A stretch of 64,000 nucleotides of DNA, from NCBI GenBank assembly GCA_001931875.2, contig MSJH02000810.1, positions 817,535 to 881,534 of the forward strand. The letters are read 5' to 3'. The position numbers and the translations under genes are program-made. Below the pieces are notes generated by a model. The model made no database searches. It saw nothing but the letters and a program-made list of their open reading frames with translations, and was not told the DNA's origin. Positions 35,229-46,323 of the stretch are shown here, piece after piece; the first letter of the stretch is position 1; each line of letters starts with the position of its first letter. Source of the DNA: Byssochlamys sp. IMV 00236 (Eukaryota; Ascomycota; Eurotiomycetes; Eurotiales; Thermoascaceae).

Positions 35229-37053
35229 TTACACGTGTTTCGCTTTCCATTCGTCAATGAGCCCACGATAATCAGCGGGGCCATAGGGCTCAAAACATTC
35301 GCTCAGGAGATTTGATTTCCTGTGCACGCGGAGACCCAAGTCACCCAGGAGCATGTCAATGTACGGAAGCGCGTCGAAGACAAAGTCGGGGTTACGCTTT
35401 CCAAAGCCACCAGGGTACCGGAACTTTCCAAATTCGGTGTGCAGTGCTGTTTCCCAGTCTATGGCTTCAGCGGAGTCTTTGGTGTCATCAATCTTTTCAT
35501 ACTTGGTCGGACCCGACGAGTTGCTTTCCAACGGAGAAAGGGTCAGATCACCGCCCAAGTAAGCAACCGCCCACAGTGCTTGTGTCTGCGCGACGAGAGC
35601 TGTGTTGATCGTCATGGGAATCCCCAGGAACGCAATTGATCGCTTTTCGAACATCGACGGAGGAACCATGAAACGAGCTAGCCGGTAGGGATGCGGAACA
35701 CAGGCTTCTGCATCCTCTGCTAACGGCTTGTAATTTGGATTAGGGACAGGCTGGTCCCTGAGACGCGGGAAACGATCAAGGATCTCTGCGTCAGCCTTCT
35801 TCACGATATTGTCATCAATTGTGTCGTCGCTCCATGGAAATCCAAGCTCCCGCTCAATGCCCTCGGGTAGGAATTTGATATTTGGCGTGGCTCTCCAGCC
35901 GGTAGCACAGACCAGAGCATTTGTTGATAGCACATCACCCGTAGACAGATGCACCTGTCCAGGTTCCAGATGAGTGATATCTGCAATATGAACTCGGATC
36001 TGGCCATTCCTGACATACTCGAAGATATCTTTTGGGTAGTTCAGTATACTGAGTCCACTTGCAATCCAAAAGGGGCTGATCCATGGCTTGAGTTTCTTCG
36101 TCTCGGGATGATTATCATACCCGTTCATGGTAATCACGTCGTTACCAAGGACAGACCAGAAAATGTCTACTATCTTTCGACCAAGCCAAGTTCCATGGAG
36201 CAACTTACGGGTACGGAGAAATCCGTCAGCCTCTCCCCAGACGCAAGGACTGAAGAATGTCAGGAACCGCGTGGTAACTAGCTTTTCCAGCCACTTCTTC
36301 AACGGTGTCACGTAAGGGGGAACCATCCATGTTGGCCCATGTCCGGATTCTCTGATGACCCAGTCAACCTGTACGCCCGAACTAGCGCAAGCATATGCAA
36401 CATCCCAGGCGGACTTCGTACCTCCAAATACGGTTACGTGCTTTTCCGATTGTAGCACGTCCGGCTCATAATCCAAGAAATGACGGGAGTGGAATAATGG
36501 TGCACCGAAGGTATCCTGTCCGCTAAAGGTCGGTAGAAATGGCTCAGAGGTCAACCCGGTGGCCATAATCAGTTTGGAAGGCTCAATGATCTTGGTTCTT
36601 GGCTCATTACCATTGCGCTCGGTCACAATGAGCCGCCATCCGCCATCGAGTTTCTGCTCTGCGGTCTCGACTTTTGAATTTAAACGGATTCTACCGAGAA
36701 TCTGAAAATGCTCGGCATACTTTTCGAAGTAGTGTTGGAGGATATCGCCTGGGATATGCTGGCCAGGTTTGACCCCGAATATATCCGAATCCATTGGGAA
36801 GTCGCTGTACTCGTACGTTCCCAGCATATTATTGGACTTCAGTCCGTAGTATAGACGTTCCTTAGCCCACACACCGCCCACAGACGATGCAGACTCCAGA
36901 ATGATAACATTGCTCCCTGGGTGGACCTTGATGTATGTCTTCGCTGCAGCAAGACCACTCCAACCTGCCAGCAGATTAACAACTGGCCTCTGGACCAGGG
37001 AAAAGAAACAACTCACCTGCGCCTATGATCGCGACATCAACGGTGTCCGTCAT
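35229..37053 (-). CDS. Flavin-containing monooxygenase
   Basis: Two exons (37017-37053 and 35229-36964) join in frame to about 590 residues. The small first exon supplies MTDTVDVAIIGAG, completing the FAD loop GAGWSGLAAA across the splice. SASSVGGVW follows. The FMO fingerprint is GQDTFGAPLFHSRHF (FxGxxxHxxxF type), and the second dinucleotide loop is VTVFGGTKSAWDVAYACASSG, with Lys-Ser in place of the usual Gly-Ser. ATGW occurs in NALVCATGWRATPN. Members use NADPH and O2 to oxygenate N, S or ketone groups. No other biosynthetic gene adjoins it, so it may be catabolic or an orphan secondary-metabolism enzyme. C-terminal sequence (PYGPADYRGLIDEWK) resembles fungal FMOs of unknown substrate. 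Confidence 0.9.
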
Positions 37054-38731
37054 CTTCGAGCTTTTTTCACGGATCCCTTCCAAGGACTCCAAAAGAGAAA
37101 AGGTGGTAGTTGCTACCGCGAGTGCAAAAGTAATTGGGTCAAAAAGAAAGCAGCAGCATTGAGTCTAGTAATAACATCCACGGAGGACACAGAATGTCTT
37201 CAAGTCCCAAACTCTGCAATGCAAGCGAAGAGCCATTGGAAGCTCTTAGCCTCTGCACAGAAGCGTAGTTCCATGACTAGGATAGCTCGATTTTTCAGGT
37301 CCCACGAATTGCCATTATTGCGACCAGCCAGACCAGCTCCTCTTAGTAGCGAGTGCAGTTGCAGCCACTGGTCCATTTTGGCGGGCGGCAACGGTCTCTT
37401 TGAAACTCGCTATGTTGGTGGACTGGGCACAAAGACCAACCCGCAGCATCGCACACTAAAAATCCCCGCCCCAATCCAGCCCAAATGACTGGAACTTCGA
37501 AGCAGAAGAGCATAATATCTAACAGCCAAGGAGCGAGCTCGTGCTGCTGAGCTCAAATAGCGCTAGGGCTATGCTGGGTTCATGGTTCCATGATGCAGAG
37601 ACGGCCTCAGTCTGTTGTGCCACCTGCGGCCTGTCAGGAGCTGGACGAATCGATAGAATGGCCTCCAGATCTTGGCAATTGGCACAGACTATGGAGAACG
37701 GGACGGCGGCAACGTCCCGTTAGTTCGTAAAACCCGCCTGCTAGGATCTTGGGGACATTTCGCCTGGAACGACTCCGGATTCGATATCAGGAACCGAGAC
37801 TTAGAGTACTTGAGAGAGAGGCGAACAAGAGTCCTGAGCGCAGAACCAAGAAGTAACGGAAACATCCTCGGCTCACAGGCATGGTACGTGTCCTGCAGGA
37901 AACTGCTTGCAGAAAATAACACTATATTTTCATTTTCACTATCAGATTTCAATCGCGTCCAACCAGCACGGGGCCTTCCCTCATGGCGAATTGGTCTAGG
38001 ACGTCTATCATTTCTGTGGATACCACATACTATCTGTGCTACCCAGAGGAAAACTGGGATTATTCACGGTGGATTACCGGGAAGGGCAGTCTTTATCTGC
38101 ACCTCAATCACGAAGATAAGCGAAGATCCCTGATATGCTGTAGTCACCTATAGTTAATCTAGAGGCAAGTCCAGACCGGACAATACCCGATGATTATTTG
38201 ATAGACTATTCGAATTTCTACAGGTCTTTTTTTTTCTTGGGAGGCGTCTGTGGGACCGTTAGAAGATACGAGTTCTTGGATAAAGAACAAGCACCCTGGC
38301 CTTGGTACTGCAAGACGGCCGAACAGCTAAACAGCGGATAAATCGGAAAGTATCAGAGTCTAGACGGACATATACCTTATTTCATGGAGTCCGAGATTGC
38401 TCCCCCACCACATGGCAACCTTTTGGCCTTCTTTGCATGTCAATTCCGGCACGCTAGTCGTCTGGCTTGGGACGGCCGTTACAGGTTCTAATCTTGACTT
38501 GTCATACCTTGATCGAGCATCTATGGCAAATAGTTCAAGATGTCGGCCTTGATGGCGAGTTCATCTGCCGCTGGGCTGTCCATCAAAGAAGGTCATAAAT
38601 GCTTTGTTTCAAGCAGAATGGCGTCGGAGGGCAATTGATGGATACATCCTTCGCCGCTCGCTCTTTTCTCTCTTCCGTTTCGTCCTCCACTGTGCCTCGG
38701 CCACTCGAAGACGGCTACACATGTACAGACC
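37054..38731. other. Intergenic
   Basis: This 1.7-kb stretch between divergent genes contains a 153-codon open frame at 37672-38133 with no family motif or sensible codon pattern, which I treat as chance. Promoters for both flanking genes would lie here. Confidence 0.45.
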
Positions 38732-40260
38732 ATGGCTGAGTTTGTTACGGAAGCTTTCACTCTTCTTGCCATTGCAATCGTTGTGATTGCCGTGCGCACC
38801 TACGCTCGTTTAACCTCAGCAGGACTGAGGAACTTCCAGCTCGATGATTATTTGATGCTCGGAGCTGCTGTAAGTTGACCAGTCGAACGAGGATGAATAA
38901 ACCGATATACTTATTACGTCTCTACGCATATACGTCATATACGGGTTAGAGACAGGAGCCGCATACTCCGTTGGGGCCCGTTTTCATGGCCTTGCGAAAA
39001 CTCCATGACAAATGAACAACGGGCAAGTCTGGATCCCAACTCACCAGAATACAAAATGAGAGTAGGAGGCTCCAAGATCCAGGTTACGGGATGGTCGTTA
39101 TACACGACTCTGCTCTGGACTCTAAAGTCATGTATGGCTGTCTTCTATTCGCGCCTTACGTGAGTATATCTCTTTCCCGGTCTATGTTCCCAGATGGTCT
39201 ATTTGAACCTAATTGGCTATTGTGCATTTCAGATCAGGACTACTGGATATGGCGGTTCGCATTCGAATAACTTATGTCGCGGTAGGCGCTACATATATCG
39301 CAGTAATCCTATCTATTCTCTTTGGGCGCCATCCTATGCACAAGAATTGGCAGATCTACCCTAATCCGGGGAATATGGAACACTGAACCCTAGCGATCAA
39401 TTGCTCATAAAGATGCGGACTCCTTCCTTTCAGATCATATCCAACCGGCCGTGTCCAAAATAGAGATCTACGTGACGGTTGTCTTGAACGTTTCCACGGA
39501 CGCATACTTGATGACAATCCCCGCACCGGTAAGTATATGAGCTAGGCATTAAATCATTCATTCAGGAGAGCGAATTTTTGTTGATCTGGTACAGATGCTC
39601 TGGAGAGCCCGTCTCCCTCTCCGTCGTAGGCTTTCCCTCATGGCCCTTTTCAGCGGCGGTCTCTTCGTCATGATGGCAGGAATTCTGCGCTGTGTTTTGA
39701 TTCTCACAGTAAGCAACAAACCCTGCTGCGCTCCGCCGTGTCTAATAATAACCCCAATACTAACTTTCGCGCTCCCAAAGGCTGGTGCCAATGGTGCCCA
39801 ACAAGCCGGAAGCTGGGCATGCCGTGAGACCTTCGTTGCCGTAATTATTTTCAATGTTCCCATGATCTACCCTCTCTTCCGCAGAATCCTGCGTCGAATT
39901 GGAATACTCCCTTCAGAGTCCCAAGATGCCATTTCGGATCAGCCCAACACTCCTGGAAACTCCAGTGGATACAAACGCAGGATATATCAACATCCCCTAT
40001 CCGTGCCAGAGACCAGGTGGGGAAACGACGAGCAATATATCCTGGAAGCGCAAACCCCGGACACGGGGAATGCTGGCTCTCACTCCCTAGAGCAGCGTCG
40101 TAGTCGACTTGACGGAATCAAAGTCACTCTTGAGACCTCCGTCCAGAGTGCCGCGGACCGTGAAGATGATAGGTCTCTGGGTCATAAGACGGCAACAGGT
40201 TATCCTGGACGAAACCTCTCCCGGATGGATAGTCGGGAACTACCCCTTTTCGTTCCTTGA
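38732..40260 (+). pseudogene. Fungal rhodopsin-domain integral membrane protein, apparently broken
   Basis: The start MAEFVTEAFTLLAIAIVVIAVRTYARLTSAG with QLDDYLMLGAA before a GTAAGT donor is the classic opening of the fungal rhodopsin-like integral membrane family. Later blocks follow: YGLETGAAYSVGARFHGLA near 38940-38995, then MTNEQRASLDPNSPEYK in another frame. GWSLYTTLLWTLKSCMAVFYSRLT, RITYVAVGATYIAVILS, IEIYVTVVLNVSTDAYLM and a final membrane segment with FVAVIIFNVPMIYPLFRR complete the order. Two defects show. At about 38996-39003 the reading frame shifts by one base between GLA and MTNEQ. Near 39377-39383 the expected GT donor reads GGAATATG. A cytoplasmic Ser-rich tail ends at 40260. 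Sequencing error or unusual splicing is the alternative to a true pseudogene. Confidence 0.65.
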
Positions 40261-41055
40261 GTCAAATCTGGTGCTAAAAGATTTTAGATAATTCTTTGCG
40301 ACGAATAATGTGTATGGATCTCATTTGCTTAATTACTTCCTTCTTGAACTGCTGGTCTGTCATATGGAACGTTTGGGCATGAGCATATTATGTAGGGCCT
40401 CCCATCTCGGGATAACATGATATAACGTTGTTTGATATATATATATGCACGCAGTATGTACTGTGTGTTGTATAGATGCCATCAAAATAGACCTTATGAA
40501 GAAATCTACTGGAAGCAATCCTGCTCATATATATATATATATATATCCTCTGCGGGTTAACTGCAACGTCGTCCGCCTGGTCCCTTTTCGAGAGTTGACG
40601 CGACAGGCCCCCTGCATGGAATCAAGCTACTACATCGGCAAGTATACAACTTCGTTGTCGAGTTCTGGGATTGGACCTTGGAAGTTTACTGCAGTGAAAA
40701 TAGAGCTACAGAAGACGTAACAAGTTTAAGATCGTGAAAAGGTTGTCATTAATGGCCATCTGCAAGATCCTGAACGGGAGACAACTCCAAAACAGATGAT
40801 AGGAACTTTTCTTCTTTTGAGGGAAAATAGAATCGTTTTCATAATTCTTGAATTGACTGATTTCCTGTGCGCTGGAATGGTTTCCGAACCCGTGCAGTGA
40901 ATTTCCCAGGATTCTCCTCGCAACTACACTAAAGAACCAGCATTTTTGTGTTAATAATCCCCTTTCTACTCTCATTTGATATGATGAGCGAAGGGCAAGG
41001 AGTACCCGCAATCCCGACTTTCATTATGACCACAAATACACAAACGACGACCCGT
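40261..41055. other. Intergenic with AT microsatellite
   Basis: This 0.8-kb stretch lies between convergent genes, with an (AT)10 run at 40527-40546. It should hold the RPL32 3' UTR. No other feature is seen. Confidence 0.55.
40527..40546. repeat. (AT)10 microsatellite
   Basis: Ten uninterrupted AT dinucleotides downstream of the membrane-protein relic. Confidence 0.9.
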
Positions 41056-41926
41056 TTAAGCCTCAGTCTGGACACGGCCCTTGGCGTTGGTGACCTTGAC
41101 GCCGAGAGCCTTGGCCTTGGCGATGATGTCGACACGCTTGCGGGAAGAGACAGCGGAAGCGATCCTAAAGATGTCGTGGTTAGATTAGCTCGTCGATAAG
41201 AATCATCTCGTTCCATGTGGAACCGAGAAGAGAGATTGAAAAGACAATTCGAGCATCTGAGAACCGTATTTTTCTCATGCCAAAAAGGAGAATCGTAGGG
41301 TGACGTACTCAGCAGCGTAGGTGCGGTTGTGCATCAGGAGCAGCTCAACGTCCTTGGGGTTGTGGACGAGGAAAGCCTTGTGGCCGGAGGGCATCATGTG
41401 GCGGGTCTTCTTGTTGCTACCATAACCAATCTATCCATCATCACATCACATCAGCATTCGTTTCTGTTTTATTCCGTTTCATGCATTTCCGAGGCCTGGG
41501 AGCAGATAAAGGTTGACGTACGGAAGGCATGGGAATGGTGCCCTTGAAGCGTCTGCGGACGCAGTTGTCGATACCCTTGGGCTTGCGCCATGAGGGGTCC
41601 ACACGCGCGAAGCGGTCGCTCTGGTGGCGGAAGAAGCGCTTCGTGCCTGTAGAATTCGGGCGTCAGTCGACTCTGTATAACAATTCATGTCGAGTGTTCC
41701 CTGTCCAGTCCTCTCTTGTCCGGATGAATTCTCGAAAGGCACCAGAAACCCCGTGGCACAATCTCAATCATCACATTCAAGATATTTCCTCCTCTTTCCT
41801 TCAGTCCACCACAAGAGCTCCTTGTTTCCTCACATCGCAGGACATTCAAGTTGTAACGAAAAGTCGGAGGGAGGAGCAGAACATACGCTTCTTCACGATC
41901 GGGACGTGCTTCTTTGCGAGGGCCAT
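41056..41926 (-). CDS. RPL32: 60S ribosomal protein L32 (eL32)
   Basis: Four exons (41887-41926, 41522-41646, 41309-41430, 41056-41164) join in phase to 131 residues, the normal eL32 length. The sequence shows [88 protein letters not shown], and a C-terminal [19 protein letters not shown]. All three introns have GTATGT/GTACGT donors and AG acceptors, as expected of an intron-rich fungal ribosomal protein gene. The protein is a structural component of the large cytosolic ribosomal subunit. [10 protein letters not shown] has Cys where many eukaryotes have Arg; this may be a lineage feature. Confidence 0.96.
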
Positions 41927-42606
41927 CTTCAAATCCAAATATTAGTACGAACAGGTCTTTTCGATACGAGCGATTGATTTCAAAAGCCAGTGCAGAATAG
42001 CATACCTTGTCGGTCTTGTTAGGTCTCGCTCGCTGGGCGTCGTGGGAGATGGGTGTGACAATTTCAGATTCAATATCGAAGTTCGCGCTAAGGTTGGCCG
42101 CCCGAGGAGTGCACACCGTTTGGCGCTAGTGGGCTCGTTAAGCGAGACTTCAGGTTTAGCCTTAGGGTTCTCCGCCCGCAAAGCCCTGATTATGTAAGTA
42201 CAGACATTGCCCGTCTAAATCCGCGAGATATACAAGGACATTTTGCCAAACACCAAACTTATATCAATATTTATTGAGAGATAATGCGTCTCATGTTGAG
42301 GGATACCATATCTGTTTACATTTATTTCAGGTGCCTATCCGAGCTAGCAGTACCTATGGCCTGAAAGGAAATATAAACCGCTTCCAGCTATCAACAGACC
42401 CGTACCCAATAGGATTCACTCCAAGAAAGAAACAAGACATGATAGTTAATAAAATTGATCTCAATTACTATCTGCACCGGTCTCTCACTACGAGAAAATG
42501 TCCGTTCACTCTCGCAACGATCTACATGCACAGTTTCGGAGCCTCATAGCATCACGACAACAAAAGAAATGACCAGTTCAAGATCATCTGTCTCTTGACA
42601 AGAAAG
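41927..42606. promoter_or_regulatory. RPL32 upstream region
   Basis: This 0.7-kb stretch contains the RPL32 promoter and probably a 5' UTR intron. The left part overlaps the 3' region of the downstream TPR gene. No specific element was recognised. Confidence 0.45.
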
Positions 42607-44259
42607 TTAATTCTTGCGGCAGAAACACGAAGCCCGGATTGGGACGTCCGCTGTAGCCGACGTGTCTGCCAGCAGTTTGTGGATAGTATGCTCCTTATCG
42701 TCTCTCCCGAGTCGCCGCAAGCATTCATGATACCCGTGCAATGCCCATACATTATTGGGATGCTGCAGCGCGCGGGGCAAGGTACCGTCTAACCCAAGAT
42801 CAGCCGCATATATAGCTGCTGCCTCTTCTACTCGATCTTGCTCCAGCAGAAGTGCCCCATACGCATGACGAGGTGGTTGCATCCAGCCCCATGGCTCATC
42901 ATATGGCAGGGAATCAGAGCGAGAAATAGCTGTGCGTAGATGGTCGAAGGCGATATCAAAGTTGCCTTTTCGATACTCCAGTTCCCCGGCAAGCATTGCT
43001 TCGGCTATCTGAAGAACATCACGGCACGTATTGTTGAAAACTACACGTGAATGAGGGACAATTTCCACGGCGCGTGAAAACAGGACCTGCTCCTTATCTG
43101 CATTTTCAATATCCCCAATCACAGCATATGCCACGCCCTTTCCATAGTGAAGCATCGCTGTTGTTGCACAGTACAATTTCTGATCTTCCGGCAGATCGAG
43201 ATCTAATATCTCTTGCCAACGCCCAAAGCGGACGAGACCATGCACACGCATGGCAAGAAAGCCCTCGAGCCAATCTGCCATGGGCGGTAATTCCACACGG
43301 AGTAGATCCTCCGGTATTGACGCCTCCAGCTGGATGATCGTGTCCCACGCGACTTGAAATTTCCCTGCGAACATTGCCGCATATAAACGGAAATGATAAT
43401 TATGCGCCCGATAAAGCGTATAGAAGTTGATGGCGCCTTCTCGAGAAACAAATGTTCTATCCGCACGGATAGCATCCGTATTCGAGACTATAGCCTGCTC
43501 ATAGTGGCCGCAGAGAACATCAATATGCGAAGGCATGTGGTTTAAATGACCAGCATCCGGAACCAACAGACGTAGATGATCGGCAGCGGGAAGTGCTTTT
43601 TCTGGTGTCCCAGACATCTCCATGAGGTGTATATATAAATGCAGTATCCCCGGGTGCTTCAAGCCGTCTTCCAGTGATAATGCATGCTCGAGTACCTTTT
43701 TGACTTCCATGGTGCTGGCCCCTTCAGCTGGCTGTCCGGTTCGAATATCCCACAGCGCCCAAGGGGTCAGATTCATCAACGCATCCGCGTACAGAGCTGC
43801 GATATCAAGGTCATCCGGAAAGCGAGTATAAGCCATCTTCATCGCGTCAGCGTACTGTTTGTTCCAAATTGATAGATCGCGCTCCTTTGAGTCTTTCTGA
43901 TAACGGAACTGAACCGCTCTGATAAGCAATTGCTCAGCTGGGGAGGCATGCTGAGCATGCTCTTGGGCTGCCACCGCGGCCTCGTGTGTGCTCTTGATTG
44001 TTTTCTCACGTTCAGCATCATCAAATACGCTCCATGGTTTGTTATAATTTGGACCGAGCGAATATGCTAATCCCCAGTATGCCATCGGACAGGTGGGGTC
44101 CAGGGTAATGGCGTGTTTGAAGCATTTACTCGCCTCTTCGTGGTTGAACGCATATGTCCAGACCAGTCCGCGGTCAAACCAGATTTGTGCATCATCGCTG
44201 CTTGTTGTCACTGTACGGTGAAAACCACCAAGGTCATAATAGGCAACCTGAGAATCCAT
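42607..44259 (-). CDS. TPR-domain protein of unknown function
   Basis: Intronless frame of 550 residues from MDSQVAYYDLGGFHR. An early TPR-like pair reads AQIWFDRGLVWTYAFNHEEASKCFKHAITLDPTCPMAYWGLAYSLGPNYN, and further helical repeats extend to the C-terminus (AYGALLLEQDRVEEAAAIYAADL, NVWALHGYHECLRRLGR). HHxxLHLYIH-like sequence (GILHLYIHLMEMSGTPEKAL) and HLNHMPSHIDVLCGHYEQA recur in this bacterial-like family of TPR proteins, found widely in fungi and bacteria and often annotated only as tetratricopeptide-repeat protein. No signal peptide is visible. It likely serves in protein binding or an unknown enzymatic complex. The last residues RASCFCRKN are unusual but may be the natural end. Confidence 0.85.
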   Translation of the reverse strand: MDSQVAYYDLGGFHRTVTTSSDDAQIWFDRGLVWTYAFNHEEASKCFKHAITLDPTCPMAYWGLAYSLGPNYNKPWSVFDDAEREKTIKSTHEAAVAAQEHAQHASPAEQLLIRAVQFRYQKDSKERDLSIWNKQYADAMKMAYTRFPDDLDIAALYADALMNLTPWALWDIRTGQPAEGASTMEVKKVLEHALSLEDGLKHPGILHLYIHLMEMSGTPEKALPAADHLRLLVPDAGHLNHMPSHIDVLCGHYEQAIVSNTDAIRADRTFVSREGAINFYTLYRAHNYHFRLYAAMFAGKFQVAWDTIIQLEASIPEDLLRVELPPMADWLEGFLAMRVHGLVRFGRWQEILDLDLPEDQKLYCATTAMLHYGKGVAYAVIGDIENADKEQVLFSRAVEIVPHSRVVFNNTCRDVLQIAEAMLAGELEYRKGNFDIAFDHLRTAISRSDSLPYDEPWGWMQPPRHAYGALLLEQDRVEEAAAIYAADLGLDGTLPRALQHPNNVWALHGYHECLRRLGRDDKEHTIHKLLADTSATADVPIRASCFCRKN

Positions 44260-44747
44260 TTCTGTTGTTTTGTTCTATGGTTGGCATGGGTTGCGGGGAT
44301 GGTAGTCCATTGGGTCCATAGTTGAATTAGTTACCAGGTCGGGGATAGCGCCCTGTTTCGGCGAATCCGCACCACCGATACTTAAGCACCATACCCGACC
44401 GCCCCTCTATGATAAATGCAACGCTCCTCCCAACGTTTGGCCATTGATGCTGCTGTGGGCTGGTCGAGGCCGGCGTGATATCTGCCCTTCGCGCGAGACA
44501 CAGATATGCGAGTTCATATGTCCAAGGAATGGACAATTTGTCTGTCGCGTAGACATAAATTTAGCGTCCCCTTGGCGCCGCGAACGTCGTCGTCGCGTGT
44601 CTAGCTCTTCTCTGCGTTCAACTCTTCTAACACTGCCCTCTAGAGCTTTTCCATTATCAAGAATCTAACTATATACTTGAGTACGTATAGTCTGCTATAG
44701 TCAGATGACTTTATGCTAAAACATCTTGCCATCTTGCGACCAGCGCC
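44260..44747. promoter_or_regulatory. Divergent promoter region
   Basis: This 488-bp stretch separates the divergent TPR and phosphotransferase genes. No specific motif was recognised. Confidence 0.45.
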
Positions 44748-45590
44748 ATGATCGCATGCATCCTTGGTAGAATAACATCTTTTATTCTACAAGTTAGGCT
44801 TCTAATCGGCAAGAAGGTGTTTGGTTCTCTAGGGCCGACCCTCGTCAAGATTAGTCGAGACCGAGTCATCAAAGGGCCTTGTCAATTGGCAGAGCTGGAA
44901 GCTCTCAACTACGTCGCCAAATCCACATCCATACCTGTACCAAAGGTTTACGCGACCTACGATCAGCTTGAGGGACTTTACATTGAAATGGAATACATTA
45001 AGGGAACAAGTCTTGAAACCGCATGGATTGGTGGCGTTTTGTCCCCAGCTCAGAAAAAGGCTATTGTCAAAGAGCTTGCTGGCTTCGTTGAACAGCTTCG
45101 ACGGCTCAAACCACCACATGAGGGAATAGTGGCTTCAGCAGAACTCAGAGGTGTTCTCGACTATCGGGTGGGAACCAGTCTCTTTGGGCCATTTCATGAT
45201 CATGAAGAGTTCCATTCTTTTCTTCGTGGGCATATTCCCTTAGAGAATTGTTCACAGGTATATGGCGAAGCAGTTTCACGTTGTCATTCTCGTCAATATC
45301 GAAGCTGCTTTTCCCACTCAGACCTCGTGCCGCGAAATATCATTGTTCGCGATGGCAAGATCGTTGCGCTAGTTGATTGGGCATTCGCGGGTTGGTATCC
45401 AGAGTATTGGGAATACACGAAAGCGCATTATGGACTCCTCAATATGCCTGACTGGTATGAGGAACTTCGAAGTGTTGTAGCGAGGTATGATGATGAACTG
45501 GCTGCAGAACGTGCTTTATGGGAGCAGTTCAACGAACCGGGAATGGCACAGCAATGGGTCAACAACTTTGCGACCTCAAAGCGTGTATAA
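44748..45590 (+). CDS. Phosphotransferase-family protein (APH/kinase-like fold)
   Basis: Intronless frame of 280 residues from MIACILGRITSF. The order of motifs fits aminoglycoside-phosphotransferase-like kinases: ELEALNYVAKSTSIPVPKVY, then GLYIEMEYIKGTSLETAW (hinge), then CFSHSDLVPRNIIVRDGKIVALVDWAFAGWYPEYWEY. The last block has catalytic HxDLxxxN with Ser in the second position in place of the common Gly, and D-W as the metal-binding DFG equivalent. A Lys equivalent may be in VKISRDRVIKG. This family is greatly expanded in fungi and mostly of unknown substrate; antibiotic resistance should not be assumed. Lengths of related fungal proteins are about 250-320. Confidence 0.87.
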   Translation: MIACILGRITSFILQVRLLIGKKVFGSLGPTLVKISRDRVIKGPCQLAELEALNYVAKSTSIPVPKVYATYDQLEGLYIEMEYIKGTSLETAWIGGVLSPAQKKAIVKELAGFVEQLRRLKPPHEGIVASAELRGVLDYRVGTSLFGPFHDHEEFHSFLRGHIPLENCSQVYGEAVSRCHSRQYRSCFSHSDLVPRNIIVRDGKIVALVDWAFAGWYPEYWEYTKAHYGLLNMPDWYEELRSVVARYDDELAAERALWEQFNEPGMAQQWVNNFATSKRV

Positions 45591-45789
45591 TCGACCGTTG
45601 TTTAGGACACTTGTCTGTATTATAATCCTGTACACTAATTCATTTCGTAAGAATAGTCAGTCATCGATGTGGACTCCTGCCAATGATCCTGGTGATGACA
45701 CGATCCCGTCCAGGATCACCGTATGTGAACCGGTGAATAATAGCAATACGATAAATAGGCCAACAAAATCCGTAATCTGATTATAATGA

Positions 45790-46323
45790 CTACGAAAATG
45801 TTCTGGTATAATCGTAGAGATTGTCAGATTTGGGTTTCGCCAACCACTCATCAGCCAACGTAAGGGCCCGACCCATAAACCGATCTATGTCGAATTGTTT
45901 AGCTATTCCATTATTTTGTAACGATCTGATTGCAGCAGAGGTCCAAGTCACGCAGCTCTCTGTTGTATTTTTAATCGGAAGAGGAACCGCGACGAGAATC
46001 GTCTGGATTTGCGCGTCTGAGATATGGTTTGGAACCTTTCCGATCAACACTCTACCGATAAGACGACCGCTTCTGATGGGGTCAACTCGTTCCTTAGGTC
46101 GGAAGAACCAGTTTCGTTCTGGATTGAGATCTTGTCGAGTATTCGGATCAGGAATTGCCCCATCAGACACATCGTATGCCGTGCAGTCAGGGCCTTTGGA
46201 GCCCTTAGGCGCAATCAAGATTCCCCAGTGAAATGCTTCGTAGCCTAACCGTGATCGATTTTCACCGAGCGACATTTCATCACGGTGGTGGATCGTGACC
46301 ATGACTCGGCGTTTATTACTCAT
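45790..46323 (-). CDS. Conserved fungal hypothetical protein
   Basis: Intronless frame of 177 residues from MSNKRRVMVTIHHRDEMS. Blocks such as GYEAFHWGILIAPKG, DCTAYDVSDG, GRVLIGKVPNHIS and ESCVTWTSAAIRSLQNNG followed by AKQFDIDRFMGRALTLADEWL look like a common fungal family whose members often act as small stand-alone domains. I cannot give a function. The Cys-Val-Thr-Trp and Phe-His-Trp-Gly segments could be part of a papain-like or ubiquitin-hydrolase-like fold, but this is speculation. No signal peptide is seen. It lies tail-to-tail with the phosphotransferase gene. Confidence 0.7.
   Translation of the reverse strand: MSNKRRVMVTIHHRDEMSLGENRSRLGYEAFHWGILIAPKGSKGPDCTAYDVSDGAIPDPNTRQDLNPERNWFFRPKERVDPIRSGRLIGRVLIGKVPNHISDAQIQTILVAVPLPIKNTTESCVTWTSAAIRSLQNNGIAKQFDIDRFMGRALTLADEWLAKPKSDNLYDYTRTFS

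Noticed and set aside
37672..38133. 153-codon open frame upstream of the membrane-protein relic
   Set aside because: No recognisable domain, no signal or membrane segment, and an overlapping antisense frame; treated as chance.
44748..45590. Aminoglycoside resistance gene
   Set aside because: The fold is APH-like, but such kinases are numerous in fungi with unknown substrates; nothing indicates resistance.
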